Positions 27,465 to 36,119 of a DNA stretch of 64,000 nucleotides are shown here, one piece after another. Position 1 is the stretch's first letter. Each line of letters begins with the position of its first letter. A program made the position numbers and the translations under genes. The stretch is taken from contig JBFMGX010000028.1 in assembly GCA_040752595.1 (NCBI GenBank), positions 60,783-124,782 of the forward strand. Direction: 5' to 3'. The notes beneath the pieces were generated by a model. The model worked only from the letters and a program-made list of their open reading frames with translations. It did no database searches and was not told the DNA's origin. This DNA comes from Candidatus Zixiibacteriota bacterium. GTDB taxonomy: Bacteria > Zixibacteria > MSB-5A5 > WJJR01.

Positions 27465-28370
27465 ATGGGCGGAAGAAAGGGTAGATTCCCCAGAATCGGA
27501 TTTCGGGTACTTGGCGCGTTAGCGGTACTTTGGGGCACCGTCTCCGCCGCCGTTGTCTTCGCCATCCGCTTCGACCTGTTTCCCCACCAAGAAGCGCCGG
27601 AAATACCATCCCCCGGTGAGTCAGTTGAAGACTTGGAATTCCTGCCGCTACCCGGGAATTCGGAGGCCTTTCGGGCCGACCGGCCAAGGTCAAAGACCGC
27701 GATCGTCTTCTTCGATCCCGCCGACGATGATTCGCGTGACCTCGTCGGTCGACTCACCGGAGGTCGCCTTCCCGCGATAAACACCGGCGTTCGCCCGCTT
27801 GCCCTGGTCCTGAAGACGCCGGCTCGTGTCCCCGGGAGCCCGACGTCAGTTGACGCGCTTGGGTGCTTTCGCTTGGACGAAGAAACCACTCAACGACTCC
27901 GGTATCTCCCTAGCGCCTGGCTGATCCGGGACGGGGCCGTTCAGGCCGTCATTGAGGGTTTTGGCGGCGCAGAAGCCTTGGCCGCCTCCGTGACTGAGTT
28001 CGTCGGCACCGCCAGCGGCAACAAGGTCTGGCCCAAGATGGCGGTGAGCGGGTGGGGAAGGATCATCCCGCCAGAGTCGGCGCTCCAAGAGGCGACCGGC
28101 TTGCAGCGAGTTCGAGACTTTCTCGGGCCGGGCAGCACGTCTCAGAGCAGGGTGATGACTCGTGTCGCCCTCGTTTGGAGGTCATCTGATTCAACGAGCG
28201 CTTGGCAGATCGACTTGGCCAAGCCCAACTGCAATTGCCCATTTGATCGGGTGGAGCGCTGGGACGAAACCCGCGTGATGCTCGACCCGACAAACGGTCA
28301 GGTTCTCGATGTCATCGTGCGTGGCGCACTGACGACGGCCGAGTTACGCGCTTATGTACCAACGGACTAG
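27465..28370 (+). CDS. Membrane-anchored thioredoxin-fold-like protein without CxxC
   Basis: A 301-residue protein with one N-terminal membrane helix (FRVLGALAVLWGTVSAAVVFAIRF, about 14-37) and a periplasmic domain. KTAIVFFDPADDDSRDLVGRL is followed later by RLRYLPSAWLIRDGAVQAVIEGFGG. This strand order and the cis-proline-like LPSAWLI stretch resemble thioredoxin/TlpA folds, but no CxxC is present where the redox pair would be, so it is probably not an oxidoreductase. A PNCNCPFD cysteine pair occurs in the C-terminal part. The ATG at 27465 is chosen for its position before the helix; ribosome binding is weak. It heads a same-strand run with a small peptide gene and two beta-barrel-like proteins. 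Confidence 0.55.
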   Translation: MGGRKGRFPRIGFRVLGALAVLWGTVSAAVVFAIRFDLFPHQEAPEIPSPGESVEDLEFLPLPGNSEAFRADRPRSKTAIVFFDPADDDSRDLVGRLTGGRLPAINTGVRPLALVLKTPARVPGSPTSVDALGCFRLDEETTQRLRYLPSAWLIRDGAVQAVIEGFGGAEALAASVTEFVGTASGNKVWPKMAVSGWGRIIPPESALQEATGLQRVRDFLGPGSTSQSRVMTRVALVWRSSDSTSAWQIDLAKPNCNCPFDRVERWDETRVMLDPTNGQVLDVIVRGALTTAELRAYVPTD

Positions 28371-28462
28371 CGGCGATTCCAACGAAAGGGTCAAAACGGA
28401 ACCCCGGGGCCATGGGACGATCGGGCGATCCCACCACAGCCACCGGGGCCACCCCCTCAAGG

Positions 28463-28483
28463 AAAGGAGGCGCCACAATGTAG
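28463..28483 (+). promoter_or_regulatory. Strong ribosome binding site followed by a start-stop (ATG TAG)
   Basis: AAAGGAGG (28463-28470) is followed seven bases later by ATG and immediately by TAG (28478-28483). It is a minimal open frame of one codon, about 70 bases upstream of the small peptide gene. It may be a regulatory minimal ORF, a decayed gene start or coincidence. Confidence 0.35.
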
Positions 28484-28551
28484 CCACAAACCGTGTAGTT
28501 GCAAGGCGAATGACCAAGTGGAATTCAATCACCCACATCGGGAGGATGGCC

Positions 28552-28869
28552 ATGAATGCAAGAAAACTCTTGACCTCGCTGGCGGTCACGATCATGCTGA
28601 CCGATATGTTGCTCGTCCTGCTGGCCTTCGTGCCGGCGACGCACACAAGTGTGTTCTTGAACCATGCGTCGCAGCCGGCCGTGGCGGCGTCAGCGGTTGC
28701 ACCAGGCTTGCTAACAGCAGGTGGAGCACCGAACGAAGGACCACGGACAGCATGGAGCCCGTGGGGAGCCGTCTACGGCTGGGCGAAGAACTGTTGGAAG
28801 TGGTTCCGGAATGGCGACGAGGGGGCGGGCAGGCGCTGCCGCAGCTTCCGCAGCAGGCAACAGGATTGA
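28552..28869 (+). CDS. Small exported or membrane-anchored cationic peptide
   Basis: A 105-residue frame with GGGAGG six bases before the ATG. MNARKLLTSLAVTIMLTDMLLVLLAFVPA is a signal peptide or single membrane helix. It is followed by an Ala/Gly/Pro-rich linker and a Trp-rich, strongly basic C terminus, WSPWGAVYGWAKNCWKWFRNGDEGAGRRCRSFRSRQQD, with two cysteines. The amphipathic cationic end is the kind of sequence found in membrane-active peptides and in adaptor-type small proteins, but I see no family match. A strong GC hairpin follows 13 bases after the stop, before the outer-membrane-like gene. It may be functionally linked with the neighbouring proteins. Confidence 0.55.
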   Translation: MNARKLLTSLAVTIMLTDMLLVLLAFVPATHTSVFLNHASQPAVAASAVAPGLLTAGGAPNEGPRTAWSPWGAVYGWAKNCWKWFRNGDEGAGRRCRSFRSRQQD

Positions 28870-28881
28870 TTAGGGGAGCAA

Positions 28882-28909
28882 GGGGGGAGTGCCGGACGGC
28901 GCTCCCCCC
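28882..28909 (+). terminator. Strong hairpin after the small peptide gene (terminator or attenuator)
   Basis: GGGGGGAGTGCC-GGAC-GGCGCTCCCCCC forms a 12-bp stem with one G-T wobble and a four-base loop. There is no T-run, so it may be an RNA-stability or attenuation element between the abundant small peptide message and the downstream barrel genes. Confidence 0.6.
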
Positions 28910-28962
28910 GATCTTCAGAAGGCAGTCGTTCTTGCATCTGAGATAATCAAGGGGGAGCCAGT

Positions 28963-30237
28963 ATGGGAAATCCCTGTTTGATCCAAGTTCGATTCACGCG
29001 GACATTGCTCTTGATGCTCTTGACGGGGATTCCAGTGCGGGGACAAACGTCAACGAGCACCGCGCCGGTTTCGAACGGAATCGGAGAATCCAGACTACGC
29101 CTCCCCGATTCAGCGAGTTTCCGATGTTCACCGGATACCGGTAGAGATACCGATCAGAATTTCTTCGGCACAATCAAGTCTTCGGGCCCCGTCTGCTGGG
29201 CCGAGAAATCCCTGTTCCGTATCGGGCCGTATCGTTTCGCGCCCTTTCCGGATGCGTACTATCAGGAGCAGTACGGGTGGGAAGTCGGCGGCCTGACACG
29301 CGTTTCTTGGGAGCATACCCGGCTCACGGGATCGGGTGGTCTGTTGCTTCAACTCCTGTACTCCGTGCGGGACGACAGGATTGCGGGACGCATCTCTCCC
29401 GATCTCGACCTTGGGGGTCGGGAGGACACGACCAGTTTTCATCTCGCGGGCGACTTCTACTCGCGAGTAGGAAGACGCGGACTCGGTGCTGGTCTTGAAT
29501 TCCGTGCTCAGGCAGGACCGGCTGCTTTTGAGAGTTGGCTGTCTGCAAGGATATATGTCTTGCGTGAGGATTACCGTGCGTCAGCGTGGTTGAAGTCGCA
29601 GGATTGGGATGTCGGCAACCAGACAGCGGCGCGGCTTACGATCGAGTACGACGACCAAGAGAAGGGTGCACCGATCGTTCTCGGTATTAGGACCCGGCTG
29701 AATGGAACCGTCGGTACCGACATTGCAGGCGGTGATTTCGTGTATCGCAAGCTATCAGCGTCACTGGAGAGGGTTTGGCCGGAGTTTCGAATCTGGGGGT
29801 ATTGGGGCGCTGCGAGCGGTCATGTCCCCGTTCAGCAGTGGTTTGACGCTGCAGTCGAGGGAGGTGTCGCGGGACTGCCGATTCGGCTGATCCGAACCAA
29901 AGGGTTGGGTGCTGGCGGAGTGGAGGGACGCCTTTCATTGAGCTACGCCGACTTCTTCCTGCGACCGTTCGCCAGCTATGCGCACGCGGATGGATGTCAT
30001 CGCGACCTCTGGGAGCTCGGTATTGCCCTCACGGGCGACTACATGGAATGGGGATTCCATGCTGACAATTGGGTTCTCAGAATCGATCTCCCCTTCTATT
30101 CCAGCGGCGCAGATGATCCGGGGTTGTCGATGCGTCGCGCGAAATGGGACCTGCGACGGTTTCGGGTTCGTCTGAACCTGCCGATCGAGTTTGCCGGCCA
30201 GTCGGAGAATGTCTCGTACCGATACCCGAACCGGTAA
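28963..30237 (+). CDS. Putative outer-membrane beta-barrel protein, first of two tandem paralogs
   Basis: A 424-residue exported protein (signal MGNPCLIQVRFTRTLLLMLLTGIPVRGQ). The mature part alternates short hydrophobic-aromatic strands with turns, typical of outer-membrane barrels, and ends VRLNLPIEFAGQSENVSYRYPNR. A conserved block FFGTIKSSGPVCWAEKSLFRIGPYRF near residue 65 and an end block WDLRRFRVRLNLP recur in the downstream paralog. GGGGGAG precedes the ATG by about five bases. No named family was recognised. It lies 22 bases before the paralog and downstream of the small cationic peptide gene, so the three may be one functional unit. Confidence 0.55.
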   Translation: MGNPCLIQVRFTRTLLLMLLTGIPVRGQTSTSTAPVSNGIGESRLRLPDSASFRCSPDTGRDTDQNFFGTIKSSGPVCWAEKSLFRIGPYRFAPFPDAYYQEQYGWEVGGLTRVSWEHTRLTGSGGLLLQLLYSVRDDRIAGRISPDLDLGGREDTTSFHLAGDFYSRVGRRGLGAGLEFRAQAGPAAFESWLSARIYVLREDYRASAWLKSQDWDVGNQTAARLTIEYDDQEKGAPIVLGIRTRLNGTVGTDIAGGDFVYRKLSASLERVWPEFRIWGYWGAASGHVPVQQWFDAAVEGGVAGLPIRLIRTKGLGAGGVEGRLSLSYADFFLRPFASYAHADGCHRDLWELGIALTGDYMEWGFHADNWVLRIDLPFYSSGADDPGLSMRRAKWDLRRFRVRLNLPIEFAGQSENVSYRYPNR

Positions 30238-30259
30238 CGTCATGGTTCCGGTCGGATGA

Positions 30260-31499
30260 ATGGGGCAACCGACGGTACCACCGATTCTCAGCGCATTGAT
30301 CATCGGTCTACTCATATTCACGACTGTGGGCTTCGTCTCGGGAGGAACGTCTCCTGCTCAGGCAGAAGTGCGACCGGCCCCCATGCCCGACTCAATAGAC
30401 GTCGTTGGGCCGACCGCGACGGACACGTCGAATCCCTCCGGCCTATTCGGGACGATCAAGAACGAGGGCCCGGTCTGTGAGGCGCAGAGGCCGCTGTGGT
30501 CGGTCGGCCGACTGGGCTTTGGGGCGTTACCATTCCCTTCATACCAGGAGCGGTTTGGCTGGGTCTTGGGGGCAGCCGCGTGGTTAACTTGGGACGGAGG
30601 TCAGAGTACATCGTCGGCGCTGGCACTGGGGGCGCTGCCCTCGTATGAACAGCGCGAGGACCGTTTGTCCGGCCAAATCGCATTGTCGGTGGGACTCCTG
30701 CGGCGCACCGACATGAGGTCGGACATTGGTGTGTCGCTGTACAACCGCCTCGGTTGTCGCGGCGGTGGAATTCAGTTGTCGCTCGGCCTGTCAGAACTCG
30801 AGGAAGAAGAATGGCTTTCGGTTGTCGCAGGAGCATATCGGGAGGAGTATGTCAGTCTCGAAGCCCTTGGCCCGCACGATTGGTCTGGGGGCCAACGCGC
30901 GTGGGGACGCGCCGACATCAGACTCTCTCAGCCGCAACACCCAACGATCCTGCATCCTGTCCGGATATGGCTGCATGGTGCACTGAGCATCCGTGACTTG
31001 GGCAGAGACTTCTCGTATCGCCTCTTGACAGGGCGAATCACCTGGCCGCATCGCCACTGGGAGGTCTGGATGCATTGGGGGATCGCATCAGGAGACTTGC
31101 CCATTCAGGAACTGTTCGACCTCGCCATCGATGGTCAACTGGGCGCGGTGCCGCTTCGCCGCTATCGCACAACCGGCTTTCAAGGCACCGGTGCCGAGGC
31201 CTCGTGGCAATCTGATGTGGCGCGCTTATGCCCGGCCCTACGCCGCTCTGACGCGCAGCGACGGGCAATCCGGGGAATTCGCCGAGTTGGGTCTCGGGTT
31301 CACCATGGGAAAGAATCCAAACGAGTATGAACCGGATGAATGGATTGTCCGGGTGGACGTCCCGATGTACTCATCGCATGGTGACAGATCGAGCGTACGT
31401 GCGAAGTGGGACCTGCGACGCTTCGTGTTTCGCGTGAACCTCCCTTTCCCCTCCCTGACGCGCGATCAGGAGATCCGTTATCGGTATCCGGGTCGGTAG
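30260..31499 (+). pseudogene. Second beta-barrel paralog interrupted by a frameshift near 31200
   Basis: The first frame (30260-31330) matches the upstream paralog from the signal region through GLFGTIKNEGPVCEAQRPLWSVG to YRTTGFQGTGAEA. It then loses similarity and stops at 31330. The paralogous C terminus (RPYAALTRSDG, WIVRVDVPMYSS, RAKWDLRRFVFRVNLPF, IRYRYPGR) continues in the +1 frame to a stop at 31499. Joining GAEA to RGNLMW requires removal of one base in GAGGCCTCGTGG (31198-31206). This is either a true loss-of-function frameshift or a sequencing/assembly error; no slippery heptamer is visible. If corrected, the protein would be about 412 residues, close to its neighbour. Confidence 0.65.
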
Positions 31500-31628
31500 C
31501 AGAATCGTGATGTCGCGCCATTGGAGTCCGGATCAGGGCACGCCGTTGACGGCGGACTCGTGTTTCCACGCCGGCAACGGGCGGGAGTCAACGCTGCCGG
31601 ATGCCCACGGAGGCAGACTGAGAGGGAA

Positions 31629-31781
31629 TCACACCTCGAAGAAGGTGCTGCTGACCCAGACCAGAACGACGATCAAAAACAGCCCCAGCGCGATGCTCCA
31701 CGCGATCAGTTTTTTCTCGATCGGCAACAGCGGCTCGTGCTGCATCCGCTGCAGCTCGTCTGCGAGTTTCGGCTCGGTCAT
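31629..31781 (-). CDS. Small single-pass membrane protein (50 aa)
   Basis: MTEPKLADELQRMQHEPLLPIEKKLIAWSIALGLFLIVVLVWVSSTFFEV: a charged amphipathic half and one C-terminal membrane helix. GGAGGG lies about ten bases before the ATG at 31781. It follows the putative sulfate exporter on the same strand, with a dispersed repeat between. The layout suggests an accessory subunit or small regulator of a membrane protein, but this is inferred from position only. A longer in-frame extension upstream runs through the repeat and is not credible. Confidence 0.55.
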   Translation of the reverse strand: MTEPKLADELQRMQHEPLLPIEKKLIAWSIALGLFLIVVLVWVSSTFFEV

Positions 31782-31814
31782 GGTTCGATGCCCTCCATGA
31801 GAAATTCCAGCAGA

Positions 31815-31995
31815 GTAAGCGATAGAAGAACACCCACACCCGCCCGCCTGCGGCGGGCGACCTCTCCCGGGGGGAGAGGTTGGTGATTCCCCTCTCCTCT
31901 CTGGGGAGAGGGCAGGGTGAGGGGCTGCCACCGGTGCATTGCACAGGCCGAAGCCACATCGCACGTTGAGCTTCTCATTGTGTTAGATGCTCCAA
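31815..31995. repeat. Dispersed repeat family 1, copy B
   Basis: Contains cgacctctcccggggggagaggt, the CCCTCTCC/GGAGAGGG arms, ggtgaggggctgcc and the family tail gtgcattgcacaggccgaag followed by gcacgttgagcttctc. The tail matches copy D near 55.7 kb closely. It lies between the exporter stop and the small membrane protein on the same strand. Confidence 0.8.
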
Positions 31996-32027
31996 GGGTC
32001 ATGTGCGAAGTTCCCAGCAGTGCCCGG

Positions 32028-33479
32028 TCACAACAGCGGCGGCTTCACGCCGTGAAAGAACAGCCATGAGATCACCAGCCCGATCCAGATAATGAACCCG
32101 AACAGGCAGATCACATAGACAAGGGCGAGACGGCCGATCCCCTCGGCCCACAGCCTCCGGAAGTCGGAGACGACGCCGATCGTGAAGAACGTCATGACGA
32201 AGAAGATGCCGCGCAGAACATTGGCCTGATTCATGGCGGCCTTGGTCAGAGCAACCGACCCGGGCGACAGGGCGCCAATGAGGATGACAGCCCCGAACGT
32301 GGCGATATACCCGATGATGAACTTCGGGAATCTCTCCCAGATCTGGACGGCCGAAATCCGTCCCCCAGTGGTGCGCTCGATCTTCGCCGACCAGATCCAA
32401 GCGAGGATGAACGCCCAGACCGCGATGAAGGTATCGATGAACACTTTCACGGTTGTCGTCGTCGCCATGATCCAACCGGGCTGGTAGCGGATGCCCTGTT
32501 CAGCGGCCTTGGCCAAGATGAGCGACTCCGAGATGGCGCCGCTCGCGACCGCGGCGCCATCGGTCTTGACCGCCAGTCCCATCCAGGCCCCCGCCACCAT
32601 CGGCTCGTCATGCAGGAAATGTTGGGCGATGAAGGGCAACGCAATCAGCTCCACGACGGCAAAGATCACGACCAAGGAGGAGACCATGATCGGCACGACC
32701 GGCCGGGCTTTGATCGCCGAGCCGGTGGCGATCGCCGCCGAGACGCCGCAGATGGAAATGCCGCTGGCCAGAGGTACCGACCACTCGCGGCTGAACTTGA
32801 ACCACTTGCGGGCCACGAAATAGACGAGCGCCCAGTAGATGAGGTAGGCCTCGACGATGGCACACAGCCCCCGGAAGATGACCGATGTGGCCAGCCCCAG
32901 TTGCTCCGCCGCCGTAATCCCCAGGAAGCCCCCCAAAACGACGATCGCGGTCTTGATGTACAACTCCGGCAGCAGGGCGCCTCGCATGGCACCGACCCAG
33001 CCGGGGGCGAAATTGCCGATCAGCAGCCCGACGATCAGAGCGATGATGTACCCGGCCTCCGAGGTCAGGTTGAGTGACCAGGATATGCCGAACGACCCGT
33101 GCTGGTTGGTCGTTGCCGCGATATGCGCCCAACCGCCGGCGATCCAGCAGACATAGCTGATGACAAACACCAGCGTGAATGCAGATGCAAACTTCCGGAG
33201 ACCGACGCCCAAGAACATTGCCCCGCAGGAGAGTAGGCCAAGCAGGAAGAGGTACGTAAGGAGGAGTGACAGCCAGCCGGGGAGCTGGCCATAACCGCTG
33301 GAGACCGGCTTCAAGGCCACCGCGAGACTCGTCCAGACCTTCGTCGTCACAACCCAACCCAGCAGGTCCCATCCACCCAAGGTGGCCAGGGACAACAGGA
33401 AGAGGAACAGACCAATCGCCACCGCCAACCAGTCTTCGCTCAGACGAAATCGCCGACCGTCTTGAACCTTGGCATCCAC
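32028..33479 (-). CDS. Putative sulfate exporter family transporter (YeiH/UPF0324-type)
   Basis: A 483-residue polytopic inner-membrane protein. Family landmarks are the LYIKTAIVVLGGFLGIT helix (about 176-192), the VPLASGISICGVSAAIATGSAIKARP loop (about 236-262) and the later GAWMGLAVKTDGAAVASGAI repeat-like segment. Members have been proposed to export sulfate or take part in taurine/sulfur metabolism, but transport is poorly proven. The start is a GTG at 33479 with GGGAGG eight bases upstream. It is slightly longer than typical YeiH because of an N-terminal extra pair of helices. A small membrane protein gene follows. Confidence 0.8.
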   Translation of the reverse strand: MDAKVQDGRRFRLSEDWLAVAIGLFLFLLSLATLGGWDLLGWVVTTKVWTSLAVALKPVSSGYGQLPGWLSLLLTYLFLLGLLSCGAMFLGVGLRKFASAFTLVFVISYVCWIAGGWAHIAATTNQHGSFGISWSLNLTSEAGYIIALIVGLLIGNFAPGWVGAMRGALLPELYIKTAIVVLGGFLGITAAEQLGLATSVIFRGLCAIVEAYLIYWALVYFVARKWFKFSREWSVPLASGISICGVSAAIATGSAIKARPVVPIMVSSLVVIFAVVELIALPFIAQHFLHDEPMVAGAWMGLAVKTDGAAVASGAISESLILAKAAEQGIRYQPGWIMATTTTVKVFIDTFIAVWAFILAWIWSAKIERTTGGRISAVQIWERFPKFIIGYIATFGAVILIGALSPGSVALTKAAMNQANVLRGIFFVMTFFTIGVVSDFRRLWAEGIGRLALVYVICLFGFIIWIGLVISWLFFHGVKPPLL

Positions 33480-33725
33480 CGTGATTGCCTCCCTGTCTGC
33501 CGGATTGTGATCCCGGTCGAGAATGGGTTCACAAGGTCGCCGGATTCTTGGCGTCCGCCATCATAGCGAACGAAGGACCAACAGGCAACAACCCTTACGG
33601 CCCCCCGAACCGGATGGTCGGCATGATGCATGTTCTCGAAGAGGCGGGTCCGCCACCTCGCGCGGGGGTTCCCGTTCTCCAGCCGGGCTTGATCTGTCGC
33701 CCGCCGGGGGGTATGTTCACAATCG

Positions 33726-34418
33726 ATGGCAGCCCCACGACGAATCCTCGTCGTCGAGGACGAGAAGGACATCGGCGATCTCGTCGTTCATTATTTGCAG
33801 CGCGAGGGTTTCACCGCCTATCGCGTGGGGGACGGCCGGACCGCCCTGGCGCGGGCCGAAAAGGAGAAGCCCGATCTGATCATCCTCGATCTGATGCTGC
33901 CGGGAATCGACGGTCTGGAGATCACCCGCCGACTGCGCCAAGCCGAAGGCACCATGCTCATCCCGATCATCATGCTGACGGCCAAGGCCGAGGAAAGCGA
34001 CAAGGTCATCGGCCTGGAGATGGGAGCGGATGACTACCTGACAAAGCCATTCTCTCCCCGCGAGCTTCTGGCGCGCGTACGCTCCATGCTGAGACGGCTG
34101 GAACGCGGCGAAAAAGCGCCCTCCTCCTACCAGTACGGTCCTTTGCAGATAGACCGCGCCAGGTTCGAGTTGAAGGTCGATGGGACCCCGATCGCGCTCA
34201 CGGCCAAGGAATTCGGCCTGCTGGAAGCGTTTCTTCGTGCCCGTGGCCGGGTACTCACGCGCGAGTTCCTGCTCAACACCGTGTGGGGATACGACTACTA
34301 CGGGTCGACTCGCACCGTCGACGTCCACGTTCGGCATCTGCGCGAGAAGATACCGCTGTTGGCTGCGGCAATCGTCACCGTGAAGAACATCGGCTACAAG
34401 CTGCGCGATGAGCTTTAG
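33726..34418 (+). CDS. phoB: Phosphate regulon response regulator PhoB
   Basis: A 230-residue OmpR/PhoB-type response regulator: receiver domain with acidic pocket VVEDEKD, phosphoacceptor Asp in LIILDLMLPGIDG (about Asp54), switch Thr and Lys in MLTAKAEE and DYLTKPFSPREL. A winged-helix DNA-binding domain (about 135-225) ends TVDVHVRHLREKI and IGYKLRD. The gene precedes a PhoR-like kinase, with the pst operon next, so I assign PhoB by context. No strong ribosome binding site precedes the ATG. A dispersed repeat now lies between phoB and phoR. Confidence 0.9.
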   Translation: MAAPRRILVVEDEKDIGDLVVHYLQREGFTAYRVGDGRTALARAEKEKPDLIILDLMLPGIDGLEITRRLRQAEGTMLIPIIMLTAKAEESDKVIGLEMGADDYLTKPFSPRELLARVRSMLRRLERGEKAPSSYQYGPLQIDRARFELKVDGTPIALTAKEFGLLEAFLRARGRVLTREFLLNTVWGYDYYGSTRTVDVHVRHLREKIPLLAAAIVTVKNIGYKLRDEL

Positions 34419-34461
34419 CGGGGTGCAGAAAGACGCGTGGAAGTGATGGATTGCCCCCACT

Positions 34462-34605
34462 TGTTATTCCGGGCGACTTGCCCCAAGCGAAAGCGAGGGA
34501 AGCGGGGAATCTGCCGTTTCTTCCTATGAGAAGAAAGCAGATTCCTCGTCCCGCCGGAGAACGGCGGGACTCGGAATGACAGTGGTTGGCTCTTTTTCAG
34601 CAACC
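34462..34605. repeat. Dispersed repeat family 2, copy E1 (between phoB and phoR)
   Basis: Reverse complement of the element at 55281-55448: starts (minus strand) GGTTGCTGAAAAAGAGC, then GTCATTCCGAGTCCCGCCG, a GGCGGGACGAGGAATCTGC block and a second GCAGATTCC block. Internal inverted repeats make it highly structured. Its edge lies ten bases before the phoR ATG. Confidence 0.8.
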
Positions 34606-34614
34606 TGTTAGACT

Positions 34615-35991
34615 ATGATCGTCGTTCCCGGGTGGATCATGCCACGCACCTGGTCGATCGCCGGCACCATCGCACTCGTTGCGGCCGCACTTGGACTCTG
34701 GGCGTCCGGTCACTGGAACGCGGCCACGCTGCTTCTGAGCGTGGTCGTGGTCTTGGTGGGCGTTTGGTGGTCGCGATTACGAGCGCAACGGCGATTGGCG
34801 GGATTGACCGAGACGGCGACGCGTTTCGCGCGGGGCGATTGGAATGCTCGGGTACCGATTGATCCCTACCGCCGGTCGGATGTGCTCAGTGAGCTGGCCC
34901 ACGATTTCAATCAGATGGCCGACGAAGTTCAATGGAGATTCCTGGAATCCGGCCGGGAACGAGATCAGCTTCAGGCCGTACTGGCCAACATGTCCGACGG
35001 CGTGCTGGCCATCGACCGACAGGGGATTGTTCGGCTGGTCAATGATGCGTTTCTCCGCTTCTATCGCTCCCTCCTCGCAGACCCGATTGGCTGCCACCAG
35101 GCTGAGGCCTTCCGTGACCGTGGATTGAATGAGCTTCTGGAAAGACTGCTGACGGGTGAAGCCCAGGAAAGCGAGGAGCTGGAGACCATGGCGCCACGAC
35201 GCCGCATACTTGTGGCACGCCCCGCCATGATCGCCGCGGCACGTGACGACGACGTATGGGGCGTGCTGGTCGTACGCGACGTGACGGCCCGTCGCCGGAT
35301 GGAGCAGATGCGCCGGGACTTCGTCGCGAACGTCTCCCACGAGCTACGAACCCCCCTGACCGCAATCATTGGGTACGTTTCGGCGCTACGCGACCTGGGG
35401 GTCTCTGGCGATGAGGCAGGCAGATTCCTCGACACCGTTGAACGAAATGCCGCCCGGATGGACCGTATCGTCGGGGATCTCCTGGAATTGTCGCGGATCG
35501 AAGCGCCGGGATACCAACTGACGCGCACCGAATTCCCCCTTCCCGACCTGCTGGAGGAGATACGGTCAAACACCGGGCATGCGTTCGACTTGAAGCGCCA
35601 GACACTGACTCTCGAGACGTCCTCCGCGGTCGATCGTGTTTACGCCGACCGGGATGCGCTGGAACGGATGTTGATGAATCTGATCGACAACGCCGGGAAA
35701 TACACCCCCGACGGCGGTCGCATCAACATATCGACAGCATTCGATGGAGATGACCTTGTCATCGTAGTCGCCGACAACGGCATCGGTGTGCCCGAAGCCG
35801 ATCAGGCGCGGCTGTTCGAGCGGTTCTTCCGCGTGGATCGCGGCCGGTCGCGCGACATGGGGGGAACCGGGCTTGGCCTGTCCATCGTCAAGCACTTGGC
35901 GGAGGCGCACGGTGGCTCCGCCTCGTACGAGCCCAACCTGCCGACCGGCAGCCGCTTCATCATCCGTCTTCCCCAGACCCGCCCAGATTGA
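34615..35991 (+). CDS. phoR: Phosphate regulon sensor kinase PhoR
   Basis: A 458-residue membrane histidine kinase. Two N-terminal membrane helices (about 9-50) precede a HAMP-like linker (LTETATRFARGDWNARVP), a PAS domain (about 120-225), a HisKA dimerisation domain with phospho-acceptor in NVSHELRTPLTAI (His near 244) and a HATPase domain with N box LIDNAGKYTP, G1 DNGIGVP and G2 GGTGLGLS. This is the PhoR layout. The ATG at 34615 follows an inserted repeat and lacks a ribosome binding site; an in-frame ATG at 34639 is an alternative start. It partners with the upstream PhoB. Confidence 0.9.
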   Translation: MIVVPGWIMPRTWSIAGTIALVAAALGLWASGHWNAATLLLSVVVVLVGVWWSRLRAQRRLAGLTETATRFARGDWNARVPIDPYRRSDVLSELAHDFNQMADEVQWRFLESGRERDQLQAVLANMSDGVLAIDRQGIVRLVNDAFLRFYRSLLADPIGCHQAEAFRDRGLNELLERLLTGEAQESEELETMAPRRRILVARPAMIAAARDDDVWGVLVVRDVTARRRMEQMRRDFVANVSHELRTPLTAIIGYVSALRDLGVSGDEAGRFLDTVERNAARMDRIVGDLLELSRIEAPGYQLTRTEFPLPDLLEEIRSNTGHAFDLKRQTLTLETSSAVDRVYADRDALERMLMNLIDNAGKYTPDGGRINISTAFDGDDLVIVVADNGIGVPEADQARLFERFFRVDRGRSRDMGGTGLGLSIVKHLAEAHGGSASYEPNLPTGSRFIIRLPQTRPD

Positions 35992-36119
35992 CCCTCGGTG
36001 CCTCCGGCCATGCACAGCTCATAGCCGGGGGGTTCCGCTCTGCCCAAGCCCTCGAAGCTCGGTCCGCTCATAGACTCGCGATCCGATCCGGTCCGACCGC
36101 ACGAGGCCCGTGCCGAGAA

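Noticed and set aside
28871..28946. Possible sigma54 promoter (GG..GC) upstream of the first barrel gene
   Set aside because: The GG and GC of AGGCAGTCGTTCTTGCA are 11 bases apart instead of 10, so it does not fit the strict -24/-12 spacing.
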